From the NCBI RefSeq assembly GCF_036226445.1, contig NZ_CP108474.1:5084001-5148000 (forward strand): DNA of 64,000 nucleotides, read 5' to 3'. A program made the translations under genes and the position numbers. Positions within the stretch are counted from its first letter, which is position 1; each line of letters begins with the position of its first letter. The DNA comes from Streptomyces sp. NBC_01255. GTDB lineage: Bacteria > Actinomycetota > Actinomycetes > Streptomycetales > Streptomycetaceae. The notes beneath the pieces are model-generated. The model had not been told where the DNA came from and did not search any database. It saw only the letters and a program-made list of their open reading frames with translations. Positions 32,802 through 40,667 of the stretch are shown here, in pieces.

Positions 32802-33977
32802 GTGGACGTCCAGGGCACGGTGGCGGCGGGCTGGGAGCCGGTCAGGGACGCGTTCCTGCGCAACTTCGAGCAGCGCGGCGAGCGCGGGGCGGCCCTCGCC
32901 GTCCACCGCGACGGCGAGCGGGTCGTCGACCTGTGGGCGGGCAGCCGAGACGTCGAGGGGACGGACCCGTGGACGGCCGACACCGCCCAGGTCGTCCGCT
33001 CGGCCACGAAGGGCGTCGCCGCCGCCGTACCGCTGCTCCTGCACCAGCGCGGGCTGCTCGACCTGGACGCCCCCGTCGCCACGTACTGGCCGGAGTTCAA
33101 GGCGGCCGGCAAGGACCGGGTGACCGTACGGCAGCTCCTCGCGCACCGGGCCGGCGTCCCCGTCCTGGACCGGCCGCTCACCCTCGCCGAGGCGATCGAC
33201 CTGCCGACGGCGACCCGCGCAATCGCCGCCCAGGCCCCCGTCTGGGAGCCCGGCACCGCCCACGGCTACCACGCCCACACCTTCAGCTGGCTGCTCTCCG
33301 GCCTCGTCCACCGCGTCACCGGCCGCACCATCGGCCGCTGGGCCGCCGAGGAGATCACCGGCCCGCTCGGCCTCGACCTGTGGATCGGGCTCCCGGCGGC
33401 GGAGGCCCACCGGGTCGGCCGCCTCGGTCCCGTCGAGGAGATCGACCCGCCCGGCGGCGGCGCGCTGAAGCTCCGCCCCAAGCGCTCGGTCTCCGAGGCG
33501 TACAAGGACCCGGACTCCCTCACCCGGCGCGCCTTCGGCGTCATCGAGCCCAAGCCCGACGAGAACGACCCCGTCTACCGGGCCGCCGAGCTGCCCGGCT
33601 CGGCAGGCGTCGCCACCGCACGCGCGCTCGCCCGCTTCTACGCCGCGACCCTCGGCCCGGTCGACGGCGCCGAGCGCCTCTTCGCCCCGGCGACGCTCAC
33701 CCTGGCCCGTACGGAGGAGTCGGCGGGACCGGACAAGGTGCTGCTCGTCGGCACCCGCTTCGGGCTCGGCCACATGCTGCACGGACCGGCCTCCCCGCTC
33801 CTCGGCCCGTCGTCCTTCGGCCACCCCGGCCGCGGCGGCTCCCTTGGCTTCGCCGATCCCGAGTCGGGGATCGCCTTCGGCTACGTCACCAACGGCATGC
33901 GGAAGACGGTCACGGCCGACCCCCGCGCCCAGGCCCTGGTGCGGGCCGTGAGGTCGGTTGTGGACCTGACATTCTGA
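32802..33977 (+). CDS. Serine hydrolase, beta-lactamase class C family, 391 aa
   Basis: The active-site SxxK is SATKG in VVRSATKGVAAAVPLLL, the second motif Y-x-H is GYHAHTF, and the third is near HPGRGGSLGF. Members are mostly esterases or DD-peptidases rather than true beta-lactamases. No signal peptide is seen, which favours a cytosolic esterase. GTG 32802 is chosen for GGGAGA about 9 bases upstream; ATG 32766 and GTG 32793 in frame lack a good site. It is transcribed alone. Confidence 0.85.
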   Translation: MDVQGTVAAGWEPVRDAFLRNFEQRGERGAALAVHRDGERVVDLWAGSRDVEGTDPWTADTAQVVRSATKGVAAAVPLLLHQRGLLDLDAPVATYWPEFKAAGKDRVTVRQLLAHRAGVPVLDRPLTLAEAIDLPTATRAIAAQAPVWEPGTAHGYHAHTFSWLLSGLVHRVTGRTIGRWAAEEITGPLGLDLWIGLPAAEAHRVGRLGPVEEIDPPGGGALKLRPKRSVSEAYKDPDSLTRRAFGVIEPKPDENDPVYRAAELPGSAGVATARALARFYAATLGPVDGAERLFAPATLTLARTEESAGPDKVLLVGTRFGLGHMLHGPASPLLGPSSFGHPGRGGSLGFADPESGIAFGYVTNGMRKTVTADPRAQALVRAVRSVVDLTF

Positions 33978-34143
33978 GCCGTCGCCCGGCGGGTGCGGGG
34001 GTGCGTGGCCAGTACCGTGTGCGGGCCCACTGACCGACCGGTGGGCAGGCACGGGGGTGCAGGTGAGCGAGTTTCCGTCGCGACCGTCCGACGGCGTTTC
34101 GCCGTGCGGGACACAGGGTGTGACACACGGCGTCACGAACAGC

Positions 34144-35139
34144 GTGACGGTTCGGATCGCGAGCAGCAGGCTCTGGGAGATCTACGGCAGCATCGGGCTG
34201 CTCTCGGCCCACCGGGGCCTGGTCCCCTGGCCGTACGCGAACTGGGCCAAGGCCGCCCGCCGTTCGCTGAGCCGCTCCGACGTGACCATCCCGGGCTGGC
34301 TCGTCCACCTTTTCCGGACCGGCGGCGGGACCCTTCCGCCGTTCCTCCTCGCGGTCCCGCCCTCGGACGGGCCGGACCTGAGCGAGGAGCTCGCGCACCT
34401 CGTGACGGTCTGCCCGTCCCGGGTCCGCGCGGAGCTCGAACAGCGCTACCCGCAGGGCGTGCCCGCCGAGGTGCGCCCGCTGTACGCGGACCCGGCGGCC
34501 CGCGTCGCCGAACTCCGCGCCTTCCTCCCGCGCTACTGGTGGGCCGCGCTCGCCCCGTACGCGGCGACCCTGCGGGCGGCGACGGAGGAGGACATCCTGC
34601 GCCGCGCCCGCACGCTCGCCACCCAGGGCCCGGAGGCACTCCTGGACGCGGTGGGCGGGATCGCGGTGCCCGGCGGGGTCGCGGTGCCCGGCGTGATGGC
34701 GGTGTCGGGCGTCTCCCGACTCGTCCTCGTACCCCTGCTGTTCGGCCGCGGCGCGCCCTTCTGCGCCTCGGCCCCGGACGGCTCCGAGGCCGCCCTGTCC
34801 TACCCGGTCGAAGGGTCCGCCGTCCTCGTCGGGGAGGCCCCGCCCGAGCGGCGCGCCGACGCCGACGCGCCCGTGCGCGGCGACCGGCTGGAGATCCTGA
34901 TCGGCCGCAGCCGGGCCGGCGTGGTCCGGGCCCTCGTGGCGCCCACGACGACCTCGGACCTCGCGGCGGCGCTCGGCCTCGCCCCGAGCACGGTCTCCCA
35001 GCACCTGACGGCGCTGGTCGCCGCGGGCGTGGTGCGACGGCGCAGGGCGGGCGTACGCGTGCTCTACGAACTGGACCACCCGGGCGTCGTGCTGCTCAGG
35101 CACCTGGACCACGCGCGCGGGCTCCCGGTGACCCGCTGA
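34144..35139 (+). CDS. ArsR-like winged-helix regulator, about 331 aa
   Basis: The C-terminal winged helix is clear: RAGVVRALVAPTTTSDLAAALGLAPSTVSQHLTALVAAGVVRRRRAGVRVLYELDHPG. The N-terminal 230 residues form a sensor-like domain found in Streptomyces regulators of this build (often annotated DUF5937). The start is uncertain. GTG 34144 begins the conserved-looking part (VTVRIASSRLWEIYGSIG); GTG 34057 adds 29 low-complexity residues. A GTGAC-N7-GTCAC dyad (34120-34136) just upstream may be its operator. The target is unknown. Confidence 0.75.
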   Translation: MTVRIASSRLWEIYGSIGLLSAHRGLVPWPYANWAKAARRSLSRSDVTIPGWLVHLFRTGGGTLPPFLLAVPPSDGPDLSEELAHLVTVCPSRVRAELEQRYPQGVPAEVRPLYADPAARVAELRAFLPRYWWAALAPYAATLRAATEEDILRRARTLATQGPEALLDAVGGIAVPGGVAVPGVMAVSGVSRLVLVPLLFGRGAPFCASAPDGSEAALSYPVEGSAVLVGEAPPERRADADAPVRGDRLEILIGRSRAGVVRALVAPTTTSDLAAALGLAPSTVSQHLTALVAAGVVRRRRAGVRVLYELDHPGVVLLRHLDHARGLPVTR

Positions 35140-35213
35140 CCGGCCAGTAGGGTCGACTTGCCGCACAACTCGCCGTACACGCACATCGGTTGTCACAGGA
35201 AAGAAGAGAACGC

Positions 35214-35699
35214 ATGTCCCAGGAAACGTACGAGAAGCTGGTCGCCCTGCTCGACGAGCGCGGCGCCGCCTACCGGGTGATCGAGCACGCGCCCGAGGGC
35301 GCCACCGAGGCGGTCAGCGCCCTGCGGGGACACGAACTCGCCCAGGCGGCCAAGTGCATCATCGCGATGGTCAAGATCGGCAAGAAGGAGAAGCGGTTCG
35401 CGCTGGTCGTCGTCCCCGGTGACAAGCGGATCGACCTCGCGGCGGTGAAGGCGCTGTACGGCGGTACGTACGTCTCCTTCGCGTCCCCGGAGATCGCCGA
35501 GGAGCTCGCGGGCTCGGAGAGCGGCACCATCCTGCCGTTCTCCTTCGACGAGCGCCTCGAACTCCTCGTCGACCCGGACCTGCTGACGCACGAGGAGTTC
35601 TACTTCAACGCGGCGCGCCTCGACCGCTCGATCGCGCTCTCCGCCGAGGACTACCGGTCGATCGCCGAGCCGCGCGTGGAGCGGGTGTCGAGCGACTGA
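35214..35699 (+). CDS. YbaK/EbsC-family aminoacyl-tRNA deacylase-like protein, 161 aa
   Basis: YbaK-type domains hydrolyse mischarged tRNAs. The pattern is complete: YRVIEHAPEGATEAVSALRGHELAQAAKCIIAMVKIG, FALVVVPGDKRIDLAAVK and GTILPFSF, with the active-site Lys in AAKCI. ATG 35214 is preceded by a GAAAGAAGAG stretch. Another YbaK-like gene lies at 41799. The two differ clearly, so they probably act on different substrates. Confidence 0.85.
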   Translation: MSQETYEKLVALLDERGAAYRVIEHAPEGATEAVSALRGHELAQAAKCIIAMVKIGKKEKRFALVVVPGDKRIDLAAVKALYGGTYVSFASPEIAEELAGSESGTILPFSFDERLELLVDPDLLTHEEFYFNAARLDRSIALSAEDYRSIAEPRVERVSSD

Positions 35700-35713
35700 G
35701 CCACGCCGCGGCT

Positions 35714-35793
35714 GTCAGGCCACGGCCGGGTCAGGCCACGGCCGGGTCAGGCCATGGCCGGGTCAGGCCATGGCCGGGTCAGGCCACGGCCGG
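35714..35793. repeat. Tandem 16-bp repeat, five copies
   Basis: The unit GTCAGGCCACGGCCGG occurs five times head to tail, and two copies carry CATGG in place of CACGG. Each unit holds a GGCC-AY-GGCC dyad. The array fills the gap between the YbaK gene and the convergent LysE gene and runs into the last codons of the latter (LTPAVA). It could act as a terminator for both genes and is likely variable in copy number. Confidence 0.9.
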
Positions 35794-36396
35794 GGTCAGC
35801 GCGAGGACCATCCCGAGCCCGACGAGCACCGTCCCGATCACCTTGTTCAGCACGGTCTGCCGCTGGAGCAGCCGGGTGCGCAGGCTCTGCTGGGAGAAGA
35901 GGAGCGCGGCGAGCGCGAACCAGACCAGGTGGGCGAAGGACATGAAGAGGCCGTAGCCGACCTGCTGGAAGACGGGGGTGTCGGCGCTGACGACCTGCGT
36001 GTACGTGCTCAGCACGAAGAGCATCGTCTTCGGGTTGAGCGCGTTCGTCAGGAAGCCGGTACGCAGCGCGCCCGCCTTCGAAAGGCCGTCGCCGCTCGAC
36101 AGGTCGACGTCCACCTGGGTCTTCGTGACGAACGTCTTGTACCCGATGTACACCAGATAGGCGGCGCCGATCAGTTTCATCGCCGTGAAAAGCATCGGGC
36201 TCCTGGAAACCAGAAGACCCACGCCCAGCATGGTGTACGTGACGTGGACGAGAACGCCCAGGGCAATTCCGACGGCGGCGAGAACACCGGCGGTCCGTCC
36301 GTACAGATAACTGTTGCGGACGGTCATCGCGAAATCCGCGCCGGGGCTGATGACAGCCAGAATGGTGATGACCGCCACGGCGATGAGCTGACCCAT
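35779..36396 (-). CDS. LysE/RhtB-family amino-acid exporter, 205 aa
   Basis: Six hydrophobic segments are present, with the family landmarks VISPGADFAMTVRNSYLYGRTAG near the N-terminus and NALNPKTMLFVLS in the middle. Members export amino acids or homoserine-like compounds. ATG 36396 is the natural start. It lies 90 bases downstream of, and on the same strand as, the 2OG-Fe(II) dioxygenase gene, which suggests export of a hydroxylated amino acid. The last codons fall in the 16-bp repeat array. Confidence 0.9.
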   Translation of the reverse strand: MGQLIAVAVITILAVISPGADFAMTVRNSYLYGRTAGVLAAVGIALGVLVHVTYTMLGVGLLVSRSPMLFTAMKLIGAAYLVYIGYKTFVTKTQVDVDLSSGDGLSKAGALRTGFLTNALNPKTMLFVLSTYTQVVSADTPVFQQVGYGLFMSFAHLVWFALAALLFSQQSLRTRLLQRQTVLNKVIGTVLVGLGMVLALTPAVA

Positions 36397-36433
36397 GTAC
36401 CCGTCTTCCCGTCTTTCACTCAAGGGGTGCACG

Positions 36434-36475
36434 GGTGGGGGGCGGCGCGCCTTCGCGGACGCCGGCCCCCGCACC
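36434..36475 (-). terminator. Imperfect hairpin between dioxygenase and LysE genes
   Basis: CGGGTGGGGGGCGGCG pairs, with bulges, with CGCCGGCCCCCGCACCCG. It may attenuate transcription into the exporter gene. Confidence 0.4.
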
Positions 36476-36486
36476 CGCGTCTGACA

Positions 36487-37227
36487 TCAGGGCTTGTGAC
36501 GGTAGGTCACGACCAGCACGTCGCGCGAGGCCGGGGCGGCGGAATCGATCTGCTCGATCGGCGTCACGCCGTGGTAGACCCGCTCGTCGTTGACGAGCGC
36601 CAGGTCGAGGGGGTCGGCCAGGGCGAACTTCTCCACCGGCTCCTTGTCCAGGTTGAAGACGGTGCTCTCGCCGCCGGCGGCGTTGGAGCGGCCGATCAAC
36701 GCCATCAGGACGAAGGTGACACCGTCGCGGTGGACGCCCTCGGGCGTGGGCAGGCCGACCTCTTCGCCGTCGACCTCGATGCGGAACTGGTGGGCCTCGA
36801 TGTGCCACGCGGAGTACGGGGCGAGCCGGCCGAAGATGTCGCAGCCGAGCGTGACCAGGCTGTTCATCGTGGCGCCGCGCAGGATCCGGTCCTCGAACGG
36901 CTCGTAGTGCCGGGCCACGCCGCCGTTGAGGGTGTTGTAGTCGAGCCCCTGGTAGTGCGGCTGGTGGGCCTCGACGCGGTAGTCGGCGCTCGCCCGGGGC
37001 GCGCTGAGCGTGGCGTGCCGGCGGCGGCGGTAGCGCCCGCCGTCCGCCATGTAGCTGTCGAGCGGCATCCCGCCCCAGCTGTCGCGGAAGGGCTCCAGGT
37101 CGTCGAGCGCGCTTTCGGAGCGCTGGAGGAGAAGCTGCCTGACCTTCTCACCGGAGCGAAGGTCAAAGCTCCGGGAAGAAAGAGACTCGCATATTTCCTC
37201 TACTCCGGATTCGTACGTCGAAGACAT
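36487..37227 (-). CDS. 2OG-Fe(II) dioxygenase (amino-acid hydroxylase type), 246 aa
   Basis: The iron-binding facial triad is visible as VHRDG (His-x-Asp) and VYHGVTP (distal His), with Arg in VVTYRHKP for 2-oxoglutarate. The layout fits the 2OG-Fe dioxygenase group (PF10014) that includes Bacillus L-isoleucine 4-hydroxylase, which acts on free amino acids. ATG 37227 follows GGGGGA. The LysE exporter downstream supports an amino-acid substrate; the Bacillus enzyme is also encoded with an exporter, as I recall. The true substrate is unknown. Confidence 0.82.
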   Translation of the reverse strand: MSSTYESGVEEICESLSSRSFDLRSGEKVRQLLLQRSESALDDLEPFRDSWGGMPLDSYMADGGRYRRRRHATLSAPRASADYRVEAHQPHYQGLDYNTLNGGVARHYEPFEDRILRGATMNSLVTLGCDIFGRLAPYSAWHIEAHQFRIEVDGEEVGLPTPEGVHRDGVTFVLMALIGRSNAAGGESTVFNLDKEPVEKFALADPLDLALVNDERVYHGVTPIEQIDSAAPASRDVLVVTYRHKP

Positions 37228-37299
37228 TGTTCCCCCTGTGTCCACACGGTCATCGGCGGACTCGATCGTGGTATTCGGAGAGGGGGCATGTCAAAGCCT

Positions 37300-37315
37300 T
37301 TCGGCCATGGCCGAA
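37300..37315. promoter_or_regulatory. Perfect 16-bp palindrome in a divergent promoter region
   Basis: TTCGGCCATGGCCGAA lies between the dioxygenase gene (left) and the SDR gene (right), in a 178-base non-coding gap that is less GC-rich than its surroundings. It is a likely operator for one or both genes. Confidence 0.45.
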
Positions 37316-37405
37316 TTGTCGGGCCTCACTTTTCTCCACTTTCCTCCCGCGTCATTTGTTAACGGAATGTTGCGGCCGGGTGGCGGGGTGGGTAGGGGCA
37401 GGCAC

Positions 37406-38224
37406 ATGGATCTCAGCGAACGACTGGAACCCGTGGAACCCCTGAAACCCCTGCAACGCTTCGACGGGTACGCGGTACTGATCACGGGCGCGGCGCGCGG
37501 CATCGGCGCGGCCACCGCGCGGCGCCTCGCGGCGGAGGGCGCGCGGGTGCTGGTCACGGACATCGACGAGGACGAGGCCGTACGGACGGCTGCCGAGCTG
37601 CCCGGGGCGGTGGCCCTGCGCTGCGACGTCGGGGACCGGGACTCGGTGGAGGCGGCCGTCGCGTACGCGGTGGAGACCTTCGGCGGCCTCGACGTCCTCG
37701 TCAACAACGCCCTCGCCCCCGTCGCCCCCGACCGGGACCGCTTCGAGGACGAACCGGACGGGGGCTGGGCGGGTCAGCTCGACGTGACGCTGATGGGCGC
37801 GGTCCGCTGCTCCCGGGCGGCGCTGCCGCACCTCGCGGCGGCGGGCGGGCGCGGGGCGATCGTCACGATCGGCTCGGTCAACGCCGAGGTGGACTTCGGC
37901 AACCACGCCTACAGCGCGGCCAAGGCGGGTCTCGCCTCGCTCACCCGGACGCTGGCGGGCGACGCGGCGCCGCGCGGCGTCCGCGTCAACCAGATCAACC
38001 CGGGGACGATCGCGACGACGGCCTGGGCGGGCAAGGAGGCCGAACTCGCGGCCCTGGCGGACCGCGTCTACCCGCTGGGCCGCGTGGGCACGCCGGATGA
38101 CGTGGCCGCCGCCGTCGCGTTCCTCGCGTCGCGCGACGCGTCCTGGATCACGGGGACGGTCCTGCGGGTCGACGGCGGCCTGCTGGCGGTCAACTCGCAC
38201 TTCGCGGAGGTACTGGCGGACTGA
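37406..38224 (+). CDS. Short-chain dehydrogenase/reductase, 272 aa
   Basis: Classical SDR motifs: TGAARGIG (residues about 26-33), DID after the second strand (suggesting NAD preference), NNA, Ser in TIGSVNA and YSAAKAG. The C-terminal RVDGG is typical of the FabG-like group. ATG 37406 was chosen because the longer frame upstream crosses the promoter region. It is divergent from the dioxygenase-LysE pair and may be co-regulated through the palindrome at 37300. Confidence 0.88.
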   Translation: MDLSERLEPVEPLKPLQRFDGYAVLITGAARGIGAATARRLAAEGARVLVTDIDEDEAVRTAAELPGAVALRCDVGDRDSVEAAVAYAVETFGGLDVLVNNALAPVAPDRDRFEDEPDGGWAGQLDVTLMGAVRCSRAALPHLAAAGGRGAIVTIGSVNAEVDFGNHAYSAAKAGLASLTRTLAGDAAPRGVRVNQINPGTIATTAWAGKEAELAALADRVYPLGRVGTPDDVAAAVAFLASRDASWITGTVLRVDGGLLAVNSHFAEVLAD

Positions 38225-38357
38225 GGGGCCGGAGAACTTCTTCGCCCGAGAACTTCTTCGAACGGGGACGCAACCTCGGGAGGTGCCACACGTCTGGTGG
38301 GTTGAAGGCGCCCTTCACGTCACGTCCGACATCCCACCTCCTCACCTGGAGAGCCTT

Positions 38358-38627
38358 ATGAACCGCAACCCCCGCCGCATCCTGGGTGCCGTCGCCGGCG
38401 CCGCGCTGCTCCTGGGCGGCGTCTTCACCGCGCAGGCCGTCGCCGACTCCGGCGCCACCCCGGCGCCGAAGGTCGTCACGCCCGGCGAGTCGGCCCCGAA
38501 GCCGGCGTCGAAGCCGGTCGTGGTGAAGCCGGGCACGGCCGCGTCCGACGCCGGCACGAAGGGCGTTCCGGCCACGAAGTCGGTGCCCGCGGAGAACGCG
38601 CCCCGCGTGATCGCCCCGGGCAAGTAA
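38358..38627 (+). CDS. Small secreted Pro/Lys/Ala-rich protein, 89 aa
   Basis: Residues 1-30 form a signal peptide (MNRNPRRILGAVAGAALLLGG...AQAVADS) with a likely cleavage after AQAVA. The mature 59 residues are low-complexity, with repeated KPA/KPV/TP and VIAPGK at the end, and have no cysteine. No family is recognised. It lies just before the sigma-factor operon but is followed by a strong terminator. A 13-base direct repeat GAGAACTTCTTCG (38232 and 38248) is in its upstream region. Confidence 0.7.
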   Translation: MNRNPRRILGAVAGAALLLGGVFTAQAVADSGATPAPKVVTPGESAPKPASKPVVVKPGTAASDAGTKGVPATKSVPAENAPRVIAPGK

Positions 38628-38638
38628 CCCCGGAGCCA

Positions 38639-38672
38639 GGGCGGGCCGGCCCCACCAAGGGCCGGCCCGCCC
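38639..38672 (+). terminator. Strong terminator after the secreted peptide gene
   Basis: A perfect 14-bp stem (38639-38652 with 38659-38672, arm GGGCGGGCCGGCCC) with a 6-base loop lies 12 bases past the stop. Confidence 0.85.
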
Positions 38673-38723
38673 CCGGCCACCCCCTCCCTTCCCCTCCCCA
38701 CCCCGCAACGGATCGAGCGACAC

Positions 38724-39338
38724 ATGCAGTACGCGATGGCCGCGGCGCCGCCCTGGTGGTCCCGTCTGCTCGCCCGCGTGTCCGGCACGGAGGGCAGGGC
38801 GGTGGTACGGGAACTCCGCCCGCGCGCGCGGGTCACGCCGTACGAAGAGCGCCGGCCCACGCTGACCGACCTGTACAAGGCCCGCCGCCTCGACATGGTG
38901 AGGCTGGCGATCTTCCTCGTCGACGACCTGCACACGGCCGAGGACGTCGTCCAGGACGCGTTCGCGGCCGTGTGCAGGGCGTACGGCACGTCCCTCGACG
39001 GCCTCCAGGACCCGGGGGCGTACCTGCACACCGCCGTGGTCAACGCGGCCCGCTCCGTACTGCGCCGCCGCCGCACGGCCCGCGGCTACACCCCGCCCCA
39101 CCAGCCGGCGAGTGCCCCGGTGGACGAGGGGCTCCTCCTCGCGGAGGAACACCGCACGGTCCTCGACGCGCTGGCCCGGCTCACCGCCCGTCAGCGTGAG
39201 GTCCTGGTCCTGCGCTACTGGTCGGAACTGACCGAGGCACAGATCGCCCAGACCCTCGGCCTCTCCCGTGGCACGGTGAAGTCCACGGCGAGCCGGGCCC
39301 TGGACGCCCTGGAGAAGAACCTGGAGGCGTCCCGATGA
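38724..39338 (+). CDS. ECF-type RNA polymerase sigma factor, 204 aa
   Basis: Region 2 is at residues about 48-115 (LTDLYKARRLDMVRLAIFLVDDLHTAEDVVQDAFAAVCRAY) and region 4 at about 140-195 (LDALARLTARQREVLVLRYWSELTEAQIAQTLGLSRGTVKSTASRAL). Regions 1 and 3 are absent, as in ECF factors. The region 4 wording fits the SigE-like group common in Streptomyces. ATG 38724 follows the terminator of the secreted peptide gene. The downstream membrane protein overlaps it (ATGA) and is the likely anti-sigma partner. Confidence 0.92.
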   Translation: MQYAMAAAPPWWSRLLARVSGTEGRAVVRELRPRARVTPYEERRPTLTDLYKARRLDMVRLAIFLVDDLHTAEDVVQDAFAAVCRAYGTSLDGLQDPGAYLHTAVVNAARSVLRRRRTARGYTPPHQPASAPVDEGLLLAEEHRTVLDALARLTARQREVLVLRYWSELTEAQIAQTLGLSRGTVKSTASRALDALEKNLEASR

Positions 39339-39688
39339 CCGCCACCCCACCCGCCGAAGACCGCCACGCCACGACGGAGGCCCGCCTGAGAGCGGCCCTG
39401 ACGGCCCGCGCGGCCCGGATCACCCACCGGGACCTCCGCCGCGAGGACCCGCCGCGGGGCCGCGCCTGGACGGTCCGCGCCCTGCGCGGCCCCGGCCTCG
39501 CCGCACTGGCCGCGGCGGCCATGGTGGCGGCCGTCTGCCTCCTGTACCTGCTCCCGGGCAGTCCCTTGGCCCCGGCCCCGGTCCAGCCGGCCCGCTCCCC
39601 GGGCATCAGCGACCCGGCACCGCCCACACCACCCGTGACGACCCCGTCGTCCGCCGGGACACCCAGAGTCGTACGGCCCTCGGACTGA
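39335..39688 (+). CDS. Single-pass membrane protein, probable anti-sigma partner, 117 aa
   Basis: Residues 1-50 are charged and cytosolic in pattern (TTEARLRAALTARAARITHRDLRREDPP). One membrane helix follows (GLAALAAAAMVAAVCLLYLL, about 52-72), then a Pro/Ser/Thr-rich outer tail. The layout and the 4-base overlap with the sigma gene suggest an anti-sigma factor. The zinc motif H-x3-C-x2-C is absent. The assignment rests on context. Confidence 0.65.
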   Translation: MTATPPAEDRHATTEARLRAALTARAARITHRDLRREDPPRGRAWTVRALRGPGLAALAAAAMVAAVCLLYLLPGSPLAPAPVQPARSPGISDPAPPTPPVTTPSSAGTPRVVRPSD

Positions 39689-39702
39689 CGGAAGCCGAGC
39701 AC

Positions 39703-39778
39703 GACCTCGGGAGCCGAGAGTGACCTCGGGGGGCGAGTGCGACCTCGGGAGCCGAGTGCGACCTCGGGGGGGGGCGAC
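39703..39778. repeat. Tandem 19-bp repeat, four copies
   Basis: GACCTCGGG recurs at 39703, 39722, 39741 and 39760, in a 19-base unit close to GACCTCGGGAGCCGAGTGC. Units contain CTCGG-N3-CCGAG dyads. The array follows the sigma/anti-sigma operon and precedes the signal-peptidase-like gene. Confidence 0.85.
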
Positions 39779-39852
39779 ATGCGTCTCCGCCCTGACACCC
39801 CCTAACCTCTGCTGGTCCGCCCGGCCACGGGCGGTTCAGGAGAGGGGCGTTC

Positions 39853-40506
39853 ATGCGGCAGCGGGGAGCGGGCACCGGGCTGAGAGTCGGGGCGCGGGTA
39901 CTGGTGCCACTCGGGCTGGTCCTGGCCCTGGGAGGCCTCGGTGCCTTCTTCACGAACTACCAGGGGGCCACCGTCATGGGCGAGGCGATGACGCCAACGT
40001 ACCGCCCGGGCGAGCGGCTGGTCGTCGAACGCGTCGACACGGGCGAGATACGCAGAGGCGATGTCGTCCTCGTCCGGGTGCCCGACCGCTATCAGGGCGG
40101 TCCGGTCCTGCAGCGGGTCATCGGGACGGGCGGCGATCACGTGACGTCCGACGGAGACCGGATCACGGTGAACGGGCAGCCGGTCGACGAACCGTATGTG
40201 ACGAGCGGCGACATGGGCCCGACGACCGAACCGTACGACGTGCGGGTGCCGGACGGGCGGTTGTTCCTGCTGGGTGACAACCGGGGGAACGCGAGGGACT
40301 CGCGGTTCTTCCTCGACGAGCAGTCGGGCAGCGTCGCGGCCTCCGGGGTGCTCGGGCGCGTGCAGGACGGTGTCGCCGTGCCGGCGGCGTGGGGGGCGCT
40401 CGGGGTCCTCGGGGCCGTCCTGACCCTGGTCGGGGTCGGTCTGGGAATCGGCGGGTACGCGGCCGGGCGGAGCGCCCGGCGTCAGACCGCGTATCGACGT
40501 CCATGA
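39853..40506 (+). CDS. Signal peptidase I homologue lacking the Ser-Lys dyad, 217 aa
   Basis: The fold and order match S26 signal peptidases: an N-terminal membrane anchor (residues about 12-32), box B VMGEAMTPTYRPGERLVV, box D PVLQRVIGTGGDHV, box E LLGDNRGNARDSRFF, and a second C-terminal hydrophobic helix (about 182-208). The catalytic Ser of box B is Ala45, and the catalytic Lys of box D is Gln87. It is therefore probably inactive as a peptidase. A GGAGAGGGG site precedes ATG 39853. It may bind or sequester proteins at the membrane; this is inference. Confidence 0.8.
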   Translation: MRQRGAGTGLRVGARVLVPLGLVLALGGLGAFFTNYQGATVMGEAMTPTYRPGERLVVERVDTGEIRRGDVVLVRVPDRYQGGPVLQRVIGTGGDHVTSDGDRITVNGQPVDEPYVTSGDMGPTTEPYDVRVPDGRLFLLGDNRGNARDSRFFLDEQSGSVAASGVLGRVQDGVAVPAAWGALGVLGAVLTLVGVGLGIGGYAAGRSARRQTAYRRP

Positions 40507-40667
40507 CGCCTCCGGACGGCCGCCGTCGACGGCACCGCCCGACACGGAAGGCGATGGCGGACGGGGGCTTCCCCTCGTCGGTGTTCTCGCTGTCAAGTGG
40601 GGTGTCTGCGACCGCCTCGGGCCGGGAAAGCTGGTGTGGGCGGAGCTTGCCGTGGAGGGGGATTCTG

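Noticed and set aside
34057..34143. N-terminal extension of the ArsR-like regulator
   Set aside because: The 29 added residues are low-complexity, and a GTGAC-N7-GTCAC dyad lies within them; neither start has a good ribosome-binding site, so the extension is only noted as possible.
36487..37362. Plus-strand reading frame through the dioxygenase gene (35770-37362)
   Set aside because: It runs antisense to LysE and the dioxygenase, both with conserved motifs, and has no domain signal.
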